A stretch of DNA of 64,000 nt from Streptacidiphilus rugosus AM-16 (GTDB lineage: Bacteria; Actinomycetota; Actinomycetes; Streptomycetales; Streptomycetaceae). Where the stretch lies: the NCBI RefSeq assembly GCF_000744655.1, contig NZ_JQMJ01000004.1, forward strand, positions 2,790,001-2,854,000, read 5' to 3'. A model generated the notes under the pieces. It saw only the letters and a list, made by a program, of their open reading frames with translations. It ran no database searches and had not been told where the DNA came from. The position numbers were made by a program, and so were the translations under genes. The stretch's first letter is position 1, and every line of letters begins with the position of its first letter. Shown piece by piece: positions 16,966-26,942 of this stretch.

Positions 16966-17628
16966 TCACTCGGCCGTGGCCGCCGCCGCCAGCGCCCCCA
17001 GGGCCAGCCGGTGCAGCAGGGACGCCATCGCGGCGCGACCGTCGGGATGGGCCTGCGGCGGCTGTCCAGCCTCGACCACACCGCCGACCCCGGCAGACGC
17101 GGAGGCGAAGGGCGTGGAGTGCGGAGTGGAGTTCAGCAGGCCGAACACCGCATGGACGGCGGGGCGGGCCTCCGCCCCGAGGCCGGGAAAGACCTGGCCG
17201 GCGACGTCCACCCAGAGCTCGACGTACTGGCGCTGCAGGCTCCGGACCCTGCGACGCTCCGGATCCGGCAGGTTCAGCAGCTCCCGGTCGTGCAGCGTGA
17301 TCAGCGCGCTCTCGTCCAGGGCGAAGTCGATATGGCACTGGAGCAGCGACTCCAGCGCCTCACGCGGTCCGGCCGCGGCCTCCACCCGGCTGCGACCCTC
17401 CCCCAGCAGCCGCTCGCTGATGCCGACCAGCAGGTCGGCCAGCATCGCGTCCTTGCCGGCGAAGTGCCGGTACAGGCCGGGCCCGGAGATGCCGACGGCG
17501 CGCCCGATCTCGTCCACGCCCACGCCGAGGAAGCCACGCTCGGCGAAGAGCCGCGCGGCTTCGCGTCGGATCTGGGCGCGACGCGGGTTCTCGACTGGAG
17601 TGCTGGTCGGACTCGAGGGCTTCGCCAT
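16966..17628 (-). CDS. TetR family regulator of the leucine-catabolism operon
   Basis: 220 aa. The N-terminal TetR helix-turn-helix is clear: RREAARLFAERGFLGVGVDE, IGRAVGISGPGLYRHFAGKD (residues about 22-62). The C-terminal domain is of the SACE_7040-like type often linked to acyl-CoA metabolism. It is divergent from the carboxylase operon with a 99-bp gap that contains a perfect 9-bp-arm dyad. The simplest model is a repressor relieved by an acyl-CoA intermediate. Confidence 0.85.
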   Translation of the reverse strand: MAKPSSPTSTPVENPRRAQIRREAARLFAERGFLGVGVDEIGRAVGISGPGLYRHFAGKDAMLADLLVGISERLLGEGRSRVEAAAGPREALESLLQCHIDFALDESALITLHDRELLNLPDPERRRVRSLQRQYVELWVDVAGQVFPGLGAEARPAVHAVFGLLNSTPHSTPFASASAGVGGVVEAGQPPQAHPDGRAAMASLLHRLALGALAAAATAE

Positions 17629-17656
17629 TGGGACATCGTAGACATGGGTGTTAGGC

Positions 17657-17687
17657 AGCGTTAACCTGAGGGAGATATGTTAACGCT
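17657..17687. promoter_or_regulatory. Operator between TetR regulator and catabolic operon
   Basis: AGCGTTAAC (17657-17665) and GTTAACGCT (17679-17687) are perfect reverse complements separated by 13 bp. A second overlapping element, AACG-CT-CGTT (17682-17691), is also symmetric. Its position upstream of both divergent genes marks it as the TetR target. Confidence 0.7.
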
Positions 17688-17726
17688 CGTTCACTGGAGC
17701 GAATCGGAGCAAAGGAGCTCTTGGCG

Positions 17727-19394
17727 ATGGCAGCTGCTCCCCTCCCCACCGGTTTCCCGCCGGGCCCGCAGGCCCGCGCGGCCGCACCCCGGCTGGAGAG
17801 CGCGGCGGATCCCACCTCGGCGACCTATCGGGCCAACGTCGAGGCCCACCAGGCGCTGACCGACGAGCTGCGGACCAAGCTCGCCGCGGCCGCCGAGGGC
17901 GGTGGCGCGCGCGCACGCGAGCGGCACACCTCCCGCGGCAAGCTGCTGCCGCGCGACCGGGTCGACACGCTCCTGGACGCGGGTTCGCCCTTCCTGGAAC
18001 TGTCACCGCTCGCCGCCGACGGCCTCTACAACGGGGACGCCCCCGCTGCCGGAGTGATCGCCGGGATCGGGCGGGTGGCCGGACGCGAGGTCGTCGTGGT
18101 GGCGAACGACGCCACCGTCAAGGGTGGCACCTACTATCCGATGACCGTCAAGAAGCACCTGCGGGCGCAGGAGGTCGCGCTCGACAACCGGCTTCCCTGC
18201 GTCTACCTGGTGGACTCCGGCGGCGCCTTCCTGCCGATGCAGGACGAGGTCTTCCCGGACCGTGACCACTTCGGGCGGATCTTCTACAACCAGGCCCGTC
18301 TCTCCGCCGCCGGCATCCCCCAGCTGGCCGCCGTGATGGGCTCCTGCACCGCGGGCGGCGCCTACGTCCCCGCCATGAGCGACCAGGCCGTCATCGTGCG
18401 CAACCAGGGCACGATCTTCCTCGGCGGGCCGCCGCTGGTGAAGGCCGCGACCGGTGAGGTCGTCACCGCCGAGGAGCTGGGCGGCGGCGAGCTGCACTCC
18501 CGCACCTCCGGCGTGACGGACCACCTCGCCGAGAACGACACCCACGCCCTGGCGATCCTGCGCACCGCCGTGGCCGGGCTCGGCCCGCGCGCCGCCAGGC
18601 CCTGGGAGGTCGAGCCGATCGAGGAGCCGACCGTCGACCCGGCCGGCCTCTACGGCGCCGTGCCCGTAGACCCGCGCACCCCGTACGACGTGCGCGAGGT
18701 CATCGCCCGCGTCGTCGACGGCAGCCGCTTCGCCGAGTTCAAGGCCGAGTACGGCCCGACCCTGGTCACCGGCTTCGCCCGGATCCACGGCCACCCGGTG
18801 GGGATCGTCGCCAACAACGGCATCCTCTTCGCCGAGTCGGCGCTCAAGGGCGCCCACTTCATCGAACTGTGCGACCAGCGCGGCATCCCGCTGCTCTTCC
18901 TGCAGAACATCTCCGGCTTCATGGTCGGCCAGAAGTACGAGGCGGGCGGCATCGCCAAGCACGGGGCAAAGATGGTCACCGCCGTGGCCACCACCCGCGT
19001 GCCCAAGCTGACCGTCGTGGTCGGCGGCTCGTACGGCGCGGGCAACTACTCGATGTGCGGGCGGGCCTACTCCCCGCGCTTCCTGTGGATGTGGCCCGGC
19101 GCCAAGATCTCCGTCATGGGCGGCGAGCAGGCGGCCTCCGTGCTGGCCACCGTGCGTCGCGACCAGTACCAGGCGCGCGGCGAGGACTGGGCCGCCGAGG
19201 CGGAGGAGGAGTTCCGCCGCCCGGTGCGCGAGCAGTACGAGCGCCAGGGCAACGCCTACTACGCCACGGCCCGGCTCTGGGACGACGGCGTGATCGACCC
19301 GATGGACACCCGGACCGTGCTCGGCCTCGCGCTGAGCGCCTGCGCCAACGCCCCCCTGCCCGAGCCGCGCCCCTACGGCGTCTTCCGCATGTGA
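17727..19394 (+). CDS. mccB: Methylcrotonyl-CoA carboxylase beta (carboxyltransferase) subunit
   Basis: 555 aa, the usual length. It shows the carboxyltransferase fold with [20 protein letters not shown], the acyl-CoA/biotin oxyanion regions [15 protein letters not shown] and [20 protein letters not shown], and [18 protein letters not shown]. The GGTYYP and NISGFMVG forms are typical of 3-methylcrotonyl-CoA carboxylases. It transfers CO2 from carboxybiotin to 3-methylcrotonyl-CoA in leucine degradation. ATG 17727 is preferred over TTG 17721 because AAAGGAG is then 9 bases away. First gene of a four-gene operon with the biotin subunit, HMG-CoA lyase and acyl-CoA dehydrogenase. Confidence 0.88.
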   Translation: MAAAPLPTGFPPGPQARAAAPRLESAADPTSATYRANVEAHQALTDELRTKLAAAAEGGGARARERHTSRGKLLPRDRVDTLLDAGSPFLELSPLAADGLYNGDAPAAGVIAGIGRVAGREVVVVANDATVKGGTYYPMTVKKHLRAQEVALDNRLPCVYLVDSGGAFLPMQDEVFPDRDHFGRIFYNQARLSAAGIPQLAAVMGSCTAGGAYVPAMSDQAVIVRNQGTIFLGGPPLVKAATGEVVTAEELGGGELHSRTSGVTDHLAENDTHALAILRTAVAGLGPRAARPWEVEPIEEPTVDPAGLYGAVPVDPRTPYDVREVIARVVDGSRFAEFKAEYGPTLVTGFARIHGHPVGIVANNGILFAESALKGAHFIELCDQRGIPLLFLQNISGFMVGQKYEAGGIAKHGAKMVTAVATTRVPKLTVVVGGSYGAGNYSMCGRAYSPRFLWMWPGAKISVMGGEQAASVLATVRRDQYQARGEDWAAEAEEEFRRPVREQYERQGNAYYATARLWDDGVIDPMDTRTVLGLALSACANAPLPEPRPYGVFRM

Positions 19395-19415
19395 CATGAC
19401 GAGAGGTCACCTCCT

Positions 19416-21482
19416 GTGCCTATGTTCGAGAGTGTTCTGGTGGCCAACCGCGGCGAGATCGCGGTTCGGGTCATCCGCACGCTGCGGCGCCTGGGCGTGC
19501 GTTCCGTCGCCGTGCACAGCGCCGCCGACGCCGGGGCTCCCCACGTCCGGGCGGCCGACACCGCCGTACTGATCGACAGCTACCTCGACGGCGCCGAGTT
19601 GGTCGCCGCCGCGAAGCGCGCCGGCGCCGAGGCCGTGCACCCCGGCTACGGCTTCCTCGCCGAGAACGCGGCCTTCGCCCGCGCCTGCGCCGAGGGCGGC
19701 CTGGTCTTCATCGGCCCGCCCGCCGACGCGATCGAGTTGATGGGCGACAAGATCCACGCCAAGGAGGCCGTCCAGGCCGCAGGCGTGCCCGTCGTCCCCG
19801 GCAGCAGCGGAGACGAGCTGGACGACGCCGCGCTGCTCGCGGCCGCAGCGGAGATCGGCCTGCCGGTGCTGCTCAAGCCGTCCGCCGGTGGCGGCGGCAA
19901 GGGCATGCGCCTGGTCCACGACGCGGCACGGCTGCCCGAGGAGATCGCCGCCGCGAGGCGCGAGGCCCGCACCTCGTTCGGCGACGACACCCTGCTGCTG
20001 GAGCGGTGGATCGACCGCCCCCGACACATCGAGATCCAGATCCTCGCCGACGCGCACGGCAACGTCGTCCACCTGGGCGAGCGTGAGTGCAGCCTCCAGC
20101 GGCGCCACCAGAAGCTGATCGAGGAAGCCCCTTCCGTGCTCCTCGACGAGGCCACCCGCGCCCAGATGGGTGCTGCGGCCGTGCGTGCGGCGAAGTCCTG
20201 CGGCTACACGGGCGCAGGCACCGTCGAGTTCATCGTCCCCAGCGGCGATCCCTCCTCCCACTTCTTCATGGAGATGAACACCAGGCTCCAGGTGGAACAC
20301 CCGGTGACCGAACTCGTCACCGGCCTGGACCTGGTGGAGTGGCAGCTCCGCGTTGCGGCGGGCGAAGCGCTCGCCTTCGCCCAGCACGACGTCACACTCA
20401 CCGGGCACGCCATCGAGGCGCGCATCTGCGCCGAGGACCCCGGCCGTGGCTTCCTGCCCTCGGGAGGGCAGGTGCTGCTGCTGAACGAGCCCGAGGGGGA
20501 AGGGGTCCGGGTCGACTCCGGACTGGTCCCCGGCCTCGTCGTCGGCAGCAGCTACGACCCGATGCTGTCCAAGGTCATCTCCTACGGTCCCGACCGGGCC
20601 ACCGCCCTGCGCAGGCTGCGCGCCGCCCTTGCGGAGACGGTCGTGCTCGGGGTCGTCACCAATGCCGGCTACCTGCGCCGACTGCTCGCTCATCCCGACG
20701 TCGTCGCGGGGCGTCTCGACACCGGTCTCGTCGAGCGCCACCCGGAGCTGACGCTATCCCCGTCCGCCGACGGAGGCCAAGCCGATCCGGTCCAGCCTGT
20801 GGACAACTTTCCGCTGCTCGCCGCCGCCCTGCTCAGGCAGCTCGCGCTGGCGCCCGCCGCGGCTGCGGCCGGAGCGGGCTGGGTCGATCCCTTCGACCGG
20901 CCGACGGGCTGGCGCATCGGCGGGACCCCCGCCTGGTCCCGGCACCACCTGCGTCTGCCCGGCGCCGATCCGGTCCTGGTCCTGGTGCGGCCGCACCGCG
21001 ACGGCGGCTTCGAGGTCCGCGTCGGCGACGGTCCGCTCGTCCGGGCCCAGGCCCACGCCGAACTGGCGCACGGCGCCGGCCGGTTGTCGGTCACCCTGGA
21101 CGGCGTCACCCGGGCCTTCGCCTGCGGCGTGGAGGGCTCCCGGCACGACGAGGGCACCGTCTGGCTGTCCCGCGACGGCGACAGCTGGGCCTGCCATGTC
21201 CACGACCCGCTCGCCGACCTCGCCTTCGGCGCGGCGGGCGCGCACGGGGGCACGCTCACCGCGCCGATGCCGGGGACGGTCACCCTCGTCAAGGCCTCCG
21301 TCGGCGACCAGGTGAAGCGCGGTCAGGCCGTGCTGGTGCTGGAGGCGATGAAGATGGAGCACGTCATCACCGCGCCCCACGACGGCACCGTGCAGCAGCT
21401 CAAGGTCGTGCCCGGCGTCACCGTCGCCATGGACGAGCTGCTCGCCGTGATCGCGCCGCTCGCCGAGACCACGGAATCCTGA
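19416..21482 (+). CDS. mccA: Methylcrotonyl-CoA carboxylase alpha (biotin carboxylase/BCCP) subunit
   Basis: 688 aa. Biotin carboxylase domain at residues 1-450: [35 protein letters not shown], the ATP-grasp loop [14 protein letters not shown], and [14 protein letters not shown]. The last 75 residues are the biotinyl domain, with Lys in the [10 protein letters not shown] site (about residue 645). A poorly conserved bridging region lies between. GTG 19416 follows GAGAGG. It supplies carboxybiotin to the upstream beta subunit; the 21-bp spacing suggests co-translation. Confidence 0.9.
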   Translation: MPMFESVLVANRGEIAVRVIRTLRRLGVRSVAVHSAADAGAPHVRAADTAVLIDSYLDGAELVAAAKRAGAEAVHPGYGFLAENAAFARACAEGGLVFIGPPADAIELMGDKIHAKEAVQAAGVPVVPGSSGDELDDAALLAAAAEIGLPVLLKPSAGGGGKGMRLVHDAARLPEEIAAARREARTSFGDDTLLLERWIDRPRHIEIQILADAHGNVVHLGERECSLQRRHQKLIEEAPSVLLDEATRAQMGAAAVRAAKSCGYTGAGTVEFIVPSGDPSSHFFMEMNTRLQVEHPVTELVTGLDLVEWQLRVAAGEALAFAQHDVTLTGHAIEARICAEDPGRGFLPSGGQVLLLNEPEGEGVRVDSGLVPGLVVGSSYDPMLSKVISYGPDRATALRRLRAALAETVVLGVVTNAGYLRRLLAHPDVVAGRLDTGLVERHPELTLSPSADGGQADPVQPVDNFPLLAAALLRQLALAPAAAAAGAGWVDPFDRPTGWRIGGTPAWSRHHLRLPGADPVLVLVRPHRDGGFEVRVGDGPLVRAQAHAELAHGAGRLSVTLDGVTRAFACGVEGSRHDEGTVWLSRDGDSWACHVHDPLADLAFGAAGAHGGTLTAPMPGTVTLVKASVGDQVKRGQAVLVLEAMKMEHVITAPHDGTVQQLKVVPGVTVAMDELLAVIAPLAETTES

Positions 21483-21491
21483 GGAGTGGCG

Positions 21492-22466
21492 ATGACCGAT
21501 CACGAACCCACCGTCCTGGAGCTCGGCCTGCCGGCTCCGGTGCGCTCCGACGGCCTCCCGGCGCGGGTGCGGATCCACGAGGTGGGACCGCGCGACGGGC
21601 TGCAGAACGAGTCCGTGGCCCTGCCGGTCGAGGTGAAGGCCGAGTTCATCGCCCGGCTCGCCGCGGCAGGGCTGCGCACCGTCGAGGCGACGAGTTTCGT
21701 CCACCCCAAGTGGGTGCCCCAACTCGCCGACGCCGAGGAGCTCTTCCCGAGCCTGGCCGAGCTGCCCGGGCGGTACCCGGGACTGCGGCTGCCGGTGCTG
21801 GTGCCCAACGAACGCGGCCTGGACCGCGCGCTGGCCCTGGGCGCCGCCGACATCGCGGTCTTCGCCAGCGCCACCGAGACCTTCGCGCGGCGGAACCTGA
21901 ACCGCTCGGTGGCCGAGTCCCTGGAGATGTTCGCACCGGTCGTGCGCCGGGCCACCGAGTCCGGCGTCAGCGTGCGCGGCTACCTCTCCATGTGCTTCGG
22001 CGACCCGTGGGAGGGCCCCGTCGCCACCGCCCAGGTGGTGGCCGTGGGCACGGCGCTGCTCGAACAGGGGTGCACCGAGCTGAGCCTCGGCGACACCATC
22101 GGAACGGGCACCCCCGGCCAGGTCGAAGCCCTGCTCGCCGCCTTCGGCGACGCGGGCGTCGGCCCCGAGCGGCTGGCCGTGCACTTCCACGACACCTACG
22201 GGCAGGCACTGGCGAACACCCTGGCCGCGCTGCGCTGCGGAGTCACCGTCGTGGACTCCTCGGCGGGCGGACTGGGCGGCTGCCCCTACGCCAAGAGCGC
22301 CACCGGCAACCTCGCCACCGAGGACCTGCTCTGGATGCTGCAGGGCCTCGGCATCGAGACCGGCGTCGACCTGGCCGCGCTCGCCGGCACCAGCCACTGG
22401 CTGGCCGGCCACATGGGCCGTCCCAGCCCGTCCCGCGCCGTCCGCGCGCTGGTCGGCTCCGGCTGA
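21492..22466 (+). CDS. hmgL: Hydroxymethylglutaryl-CoA lyase
   Basis: 324 aa TIM-barrel enzyme that cleaves HMG-CoA to acetyl-CoA and acetoacetate, the last step of leucine breakdown. Visible signatures are VGPRDGLQNE (substrate loop), EATSFVHPKWVPQLAD, metal-binding HFHDTYGQ and the active-site Cys loop GGLGGCPYA. GAGGAG is 5 bases before ATG 21492, and the gene starts 9 bp after the carboxylase stop. Confidence 0.92.
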   Translation: MTDHEPTVLELGLPAPVRSDGLPARVRIHEVGPRDGLQNESVALPVEVKAEFIARLAAAGLRTVEATSFVHPKWVPQLADAEELFPSLAELPGRYPGLRLPVLVPNERGLDRALALGAADIAVFASATETFARRNLNRSVAESLEMFAPVVRRATESGVSVRGYLSMCFGDPWEGPVATAQVVAVGTALLEQGCTELSLGDTIGTGTPGQVEALLAAFGDAGVGPERLAVHFHDTYGQALANTLAALRCGVTVVDSSAGGLGGCPYAKSATGNLATEDLLWMLQGLGIETGVDLAALAGTSHWLAGHMGRPSPSRAVRALVGSG

Positions 22467-22566
22467 TCCGGCCGGGCCGGGCCGGCCCCTGCCGCGGGCG
22501 GTCGACCCGACCGCCCGCGGCGCCCACAGACCTCCCACGCCTCCCCACCCTCAGGAGACCGTCACC

Positions 22567-23745
22567 ATGCTGGACCACCGCCTCGACTCCGAGCACGAAG
22601 AACTGCGGCGCACCGTCCGTGAGTTCGCACAGGACGTGGTCGCCCCCAAGATCGGCGACTACTACGAGCAGAACGAGTTCCCCTACGAGATCGTCCGCGA
22701 GATGGGCCGGATGGGGCTCTTCGGGCTGCCCTTCCCCGAGGAGTACGGCGGGATGGGCGGCGACTACTTCGCCCTCTGCCTGGCGCTGGAGGAGCTCGCC
22801 CGGGTCGACTCCTCGGTGGCGATCACCCTGGAGGCCGCCGTCTCCCTCGGCGCGATGCCGATCCACCGCTTCGGCACCGAGGAGCAGAAGCGCACCTGGC
22901 TGCCGAAGCTCTGCTCCGGCGAGATGCTGGGCGCCTTCGGCCTGACCGAGCCCGAGGGCGGCTCCGACGCCGGTGCGACGCGGACCACCGCCCACTACGA
23001 CAAGGCCACCGACGAGTGGGTGATCAACGGCTCGAAGTGCTTCATCACCAACGCGGGCACCGACATCACCGGGCTCGTGACCGTGGCCGCGCTCACTCCT
23101 TCGAGCGAAGACGCGGAGGGTTCCTCCCCGACCCGGTCCATCTCGACCATCATCGTGCCCACCGGGACGCCGGGCTTCAGGGTCTCCAAGAAGTACTCCA
23201 AGGTCGGCTGGAACGCCTCCGACACCCGTGAGCTGTCCTTCTCCGACTGCCGCGTGCCGGCGGCCAACCTGCTCGGCGAACCGGGCCGCGGCTACGCGCA
23301 GTTCCTGCGCATCCTCGACGAGGGGCGGATCGCGATCGCGGCCCTGGCCACCGGCCTGGCTCAGGGCTGCGTCGACGAGTCGCTGCGCTACGCCGGCGAG
23401 CGGCGCGCCTTCGGCCGCGCGATCGGCGCCAACCAGGCGATCCAGTTCAAGATCGCCGACATGGAGATGCGGGCGCACACGTCCCGGCTGGCCTGGTACA
23501 ACGCGGCGAGCCGGATGCTGGCGGGCGAGTCCTTCAAGAAGGAGGCGGCGATCGCCAAGCTGTACTCCTCCGAGTCGGCGGTGACCAACGCGCGTGAGGC
23601 CACGCAGATCCACGGCGGCTACGGCTTCATGAACGAGTTCCCGGTGGCCCGCTTCTGGCGCGACAGCAAGATCCTGGAGATCGGCGAGGGCACGTCCGAG
23701 GTGCAGCGGATGCTGATCTCGCGCGAACTCGGCATGCAGTACTGA
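22567..23745 (+). CDS. acdH: Acyl-CoA dehydrogenase (isovaleryl-type, AcdH-like)
   Basis: 392 aa FAD enzyme. Signatures: GLPFPEEYGGMGGDY, FGLTEPEGGSDAGATRTTA, INGSKCFITNAG, KKYSKVGWNASDT, the helix QIHGGYGFMNEFPVARFWRD and catalytic Glu in EIGEGTSEVQRM (about residue 377). GGAG precedes ATG 22567. Its place at the end of the carboxylase/HMG-CoA lyase operon fits oxidation of isovaleryl-CoA. From memory, the S. coelicolor counterpart AcdH works on several branched-chain acyl-CoAs. A G+C-rich hairpin follows at 23848. Confidence 0.85.
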   Translation: MLDHRLDSEHEELRRTVREFAQDVVAPKIGDYYEQNEFPYEIVREMGRMGLFGLPFPEEYGGMGGDYFALCLALEELARVDSSVAITLEAAVSLGAMPIHRFGTEEQKRTWLPKLCSGEMLGAFGLTEPEGGSDAGATRTTAHYDKATDEWVINGSKCFITNAGTDITGLVTVAALTPSSEDAEGSSPTRSISTIIVPTGTPGFRVSKKYSKVGWNASDTRELSFSDCRVPAANLLGEPGRGYAQFLRILDEGRIAIAALATGLAQGCVDESLRYAGERRAFGRAIGANQAIQFKIADMEMRAHTSRLAWYNAASRMLAGESFKKEAAIAKLYSSESAVTNAREATQIHGGYGFMNEFPVARFWRDSKILEIGEGTSEVQRMLISRELGMQY

Positions 23746-23847
23746 CGACGGGCGCGACCGAGCCGCACGCCGCCCCGCGCACGGTTCAAGGCGGGCGGTG
23801 CGCGGCAAGGAGCACGGCCCGCCAAGGACCAGGACCCGTGGCAGTGC

Positions 23848-23879
23848 GGCCCGGGCCGGACGGGAGTCCGGGCCGGGCC
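23848..23879 (+). terminator. Terminator of the leucine-catabolism operon
   Basis: GGCCCGGGCCGGAC and GTCCGGGCCGGGCC pair over 14 positions with one central mismatch, loop GGGA. It lies about 100 bp after the acyl-CoA dehydrogenase stop. Confidence 0.65.
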
Positions 23880-23987
23880 CTGGGTCGCCGCCGCGGAGAT
23901 GACACGCGGTGCGCAACGGCCTGCGCCGCCACGCCGGGCAGTTGCGTCCGGCGGAGTGGCGAGCAGTGACCTGCGGCTTGCCGCGGC

Positions 23988-24518
23988 TCAGGGAATGACG
24001 ACGACGGGGCGGTTGGCGCGGCGGGCCAGCCGGCCGGCCACCGAGCCGAAGAGCCGCCCCAGCAGCCCGTGCGTACCGCCCACGACGATCGCGTCCGCGG
24101 CGTACTCCCGCGCGACCTCCTCGAGCTCGTGGCAGATGTCCCCGCCCCGCTCCACCAGCAGCCAGGGAACGTCGCTCAGGAACTCCGCACAGGCCAGCTC
24201 GAGCCCGAGCACCTCGGTGCGGTGGTCCGGCACGTCCACGAAGACCGGCGGCTCACAGCCGGCCCACACCGTGGCCGGAAGGCGGTTCGCGACGTGGACC
24301 AGCACCAGCCCGGATCCCGAGCGCCGCGCCATGCCCACGGCGTAGGCCAGTGCTCGCTCGCTGGAGATCGAACCGTCGAACCCCACCACGACACCGTGGA
24401 GGAACGCCGGGTCGCACGGGCGTGCCTGCTGTGACTGGACTTCAAAACTTGGCATCGGCAGTTGGGGTCCCGTCGGCTGCTTGTGTTCGCGGGGCTCTGG
24501 ATGCTCGTAACCGGCCAT
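23988..24518 (-). CDS. Universal stress protein, single UspA domain
   Basis: 176 aa from ATG 24518; ATG 24455 is a shorter option. The UspA domain starts with HGVVVGFDGSISSERALAYA and ends with the nucleotide-binding signature VVGGTHGLLGRLFGSVAGRL followed by ARRANRPVVVIP, i.e. G-2x-G-9x-G-(S/T)-like, so ATP binding is plausible. An N-terminal Pro/Gln-rich extension of about 45 residues is not part of the fold. Role in stress survival is inferred from family. Confidence 0.8.
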   Translation of the reverse strand: MAGYEHPEPREHKQPTGPQLPMPSFEVQSQQARPCDPAFLHGVVVGFDGSISSERALAYAVGMARRSGSGLVLVHVANRLPATVWAGCEPPVFVDVPDHRTEVLGLELACAEFLSDVPWLLVERGGDICHELEEVAREYAADAIVVGGTHGLLGRLFGSVAGRLARRANRPVVVIP

Positions 24519-24859
24519 GGCTTCTGGACGTTTCGCGAGGTGGGATCCGAGGGTGGTGCACGGGAGAACGAGGAGAACGTGCTGGGGTCTTGGGAGGTGG
24601 GCCGACAGGCGGCCGGTTTTCCTCTTCCTTCCAGGGTACGGCGACAATCAGTCTCCGCACAGATGCAGAGTGTGCACCGCGGCCGCAGTTCCCGCGAACG
24701 GAGGACGCGTGCGCCCGGGGCGTGCATGGAGCATGCCCCAGCGCCGCCGCTTGTGCAACGGTCTGAGCGGGTTCGAACCACGGCGATGACACACTGATTT
24801 TCGGACAAAAGCCGCCGGTGCGGCTGCCGCATATGCCAGAAGACTGGAACGATGCGGCC
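24519..24859. other. Divergent intergenic region without a supported gene
   Basis: About 340 bp between the USP and HAD genes. Base composition is lower in G+C than the surroundings (for example 24640-24680 and 24780-24812), as expected of promoter DNA. No convincing reading frame or dyad was found. Confidence 0.4.
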
Positions 24860-25549
24860 ATGCCGCCTCTGCTGCTCTTCGATCTCGACAACACCCTCAT
24901 CGATCGGAATCTGGCCTTCCGCGGCTGGGCACAGCGTTTCCTGCACGACTGGGCACTGCCCGACGAGGATCTCGGCTGGCTGTCGACCCTCGACTGCGGC
25001 GGCTACTTCCCCCGCGAATCGCTCATGCGGGCCACCGTGGCCCGCTACGGACTGCACGTCTCCCTGGAGGCGTTGCTGCGGGACTACGCGGACACGATGA
25101 TCGAGCTGATCAGCTGCCCGGAACCGCACCAGGAGGCCCTGCGCAGGGCGCGGAGCGCGGGGTGGACGCTCGGGATCGTCAGCAACGGACAGACGGCCCA
25201 GCAGCAGGCCAAGATCGAGAGAACCGGTCTGGCCGGATTGGTCGACGGCTGGGTCATCTCCGAGGAGGTCGCCTGCGAGAAGCCGGATCCCCGGATCTTC
25301 CGTCTCGCCGCCGACCGCTGCGGTCTGCCGACCCGCGTCACCGGGGACGAAGGCGCGTGGACCAGCACCACATGGATGGTCGGCGACCACGCACCCGCGG
25401 ACATCGCCGGCGCGGAGGTGGCCGGTCTGCGCAGCGTCTGGCTCGACCACGGCCGCCCGTGGCCGGAACTGGGCTACCGCCCCACCCTGACAGCGAGCGG
25501 CATCCCCGAGGCCGTCACAGGCGTCCTGGACGCTCCTCTGCACGCCTGA
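24860..25549 (+). CDS. HAD family hydrolase
   Basis: 229 aa from ATG 24860; ATG 24833 would add nine residues. HAD motif I is FDLDNTLIDR (nucleophile Asp near residue 7), motif II GIVSNGQT, motif III Lys in EKPDPRIF, motif IV WMVGDHAPADIAGA. The cap is helical, inserted between motifs I and II. A small-molecule phosphatase of the haloacid dehalogenase superfamily is likely. ATG 24860 puts motif I at the usual distance from the N-terminus. Substrate unknown. Confidence 0.82.
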   Translation: MPPLLLFDLDNTLIDRNLAFRGWAQRFLHDWALPDEDLGWLSTLDCGGYFPRESLMRATVARYGLHVSLEALLRDYADTMIELISCPEPHQEALRRARSAGWTLGIVSNGQTAQQQAKIERTGLAGLVDGWVISEEVACEKPDPRIFRLAADRCGLPTRVTGDEGAWTSTTWMVGDHAPADIAGAEVAGLRSVWLDHGRPWPELGYRPTLTASGIPEAVTGVLDAPLHA

Positions 25550-25561
25550 GCGGCGTTACCC

Positions 25562-25579
25562 GCCCCCCAGGAAGGGGGC
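25562..25579 (+). terminator. Weak hairpin after the HAD gene
   Basis: GCCCCC/GGGGGC stem of 6 bp with a 6-base loop, 13 bp beyond the stop. Confidence 0.35.
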
Positions 25580-26171
25580 AGGTGCGGCAATCGGGCACCG
25601 GCGCGGTGCACCGGGCCCCAGCGGGCCCCAGCGGGCCCGCGGCCCGCCGACGGGTGCAGATCGCCCTGCCCGTTCGGCGACCAGTGCCGGAGTGGCTTGC
25701 GGTGCCGTTCCCGCCCGGAGGACCGTGCACACCCTCGTTGTCGTCGCCGAACCGCTGACGACCGACCGCCTGCGGCTGACCGCCCGCCGCCCGCGCGGCC
25801 GGGCCTGTCCGGGGACGCCGGAGCAGAGGAACAGGCTGGATCCGGGCAGCGGGCGCGGCGCCGGAGCGAACGGGAAAGGGGCCCGGTCCGCACCGCCGAC
25901 CGTCCACGACCTGCCCGTTCCACTGCGCACGGTCCTCCGGCGGGCCTGCGGCCGGGAACTCCCCCGCTCCGCTGCCCCGCGCTGCACGGCCCGCACCCCC
26001 TTGCCCACGCCCCCTTGCCCCTCACTCCGCCGCCCCGCTCCGCATGGCCACTCCCGCATGGCCGAATCGCCGAACCGCTCATGTGCGGTCGCGTACGCGG
26101 CTGATACTCCGCCTTGCGCCTGAGCGGGCCCGACACCCCGCACCGGTCCCGCACGGGTCGGACGACGGGCT
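25580..26171. other. Gene-free G+C-rich region
   Basis: About 590 bp with low-complexity Pro/Arg/Gly-type frames only and short repeats such as GGGCCCCAGC (25610s) and CCCCCTTGCCC (26000s). I see no domain, ribosome binding site or codon pattern that supports a gene. Confidence 0.45.
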
Positions 26172-26942
26172 CTATCGCCACCAGCGGGAGAGGCCGCGTT
26201 CGGTGAAGCCGAGGTGGCGGTAGAGAGGTTCACCCAGCAACGTCGCCGTCAGGGTCGCCACGCGGTCCGGGTGGGCGGCCAGGGCGGCCCGCATGAGCGC
26301 GCGGGCCGCACCGCGGGAGCGCTCCGCAGGGAGAGTGGCGACCCAGTAGAAGCCGACCGCGGTGCCGTCGTCCCAGGTGACGCACGCCGCCGCAGGGCGG
26401 CCGTCCACCCTCGCCAGCCAGCTCCGGCGACCGGGCAGTCTCGCGTAGGCCTCGGGGAACTGGCCGCCACGACGCCAGGGCAACTGCTGCGCGATCGGGA
26501 ACCCCTCGACCACCACGCGTTCGACGTCGTCGCGGTCAGGCCGGGTCAGGGCCTCCGCTGCGAGGACGGGCCCGGCTGCGTCCGCCGCCTCGGCGCGGCC
26601 GACCGGGCCGGGGCCGGCCGGGCCGGCGGACGCCGGCGTGGGCGCCGCATCCCGAACCATGACCGGCATGGTCAGGGCGGCCTCGCGGCCCCACGCGGAC
26701 AGATCGAGCGCCAGATAAGGATCCTCCAAGCACATCTGGCGTGGATCCCACTCGTGAAGCAGCGTCAGCAGGCGGACGGTCAGCGCGTCCGGGTCATCGG
26801 GCGGTGCCGTCAGCAGGACCCGCGCCCCGTCCTGCCCCCGGACTGCCGTGAACTCCGGTCGAATGACGCACTCCCAACCCCGCGCTCCGGCCATGGCCTG
26901 CCAGTGACCTGCCGCATTGGCGACCGCGAGTTCGAATCCCAT
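26172..26942 (-). CDS. GNAT family N-acetyltransferase
   Basis: 256 aa. The C-terminal GNAT half carries SWLARVDGRPAAACVTWDDG, FYWVATLPAERSRGAARALM (acetyl-CoA pyrophosphate loop, R-S-R-G-A-A) and EPLYRHLGFTERG. The N-terminal half is a divergent second domain (EWDPRQMCLEDPYLALDLS), so this is a two-part acetyltransferase of unknown substrate. ATG 26942 follows GGTGAGCGG. The gene is divergent from adpA. Confidence 0.72.
   Translation of the reverse strand: MGFELAVANAAGHWQAMAGARGWECVIRPEFTAVRGQDGARVLLTAPPDDPDALTVRLLTLLHEWDPRQMCLEDPYLALDLSAWGREAALTMPVMVRDAAPTPASAGPAGPGPVGRAEAADAAGPVLAAEALTRPDRDDVERVVVEGFPIAQQLPWRRGGQFPEAYARLPGRRSWLARVDGRPAAACVTWDDGTAVGFYWVATLPAERSRGAARALMRAALAAHPDRVATLTATLLGEPLYRHLGFTERGLSRWWR

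Noticed and set aside
25580-26171. Several overlapping frames of 100-230 codons on both strands
   Set aside because: All give Arg/Pro/Gly-rich products without domains; G+C-bias artefacts.
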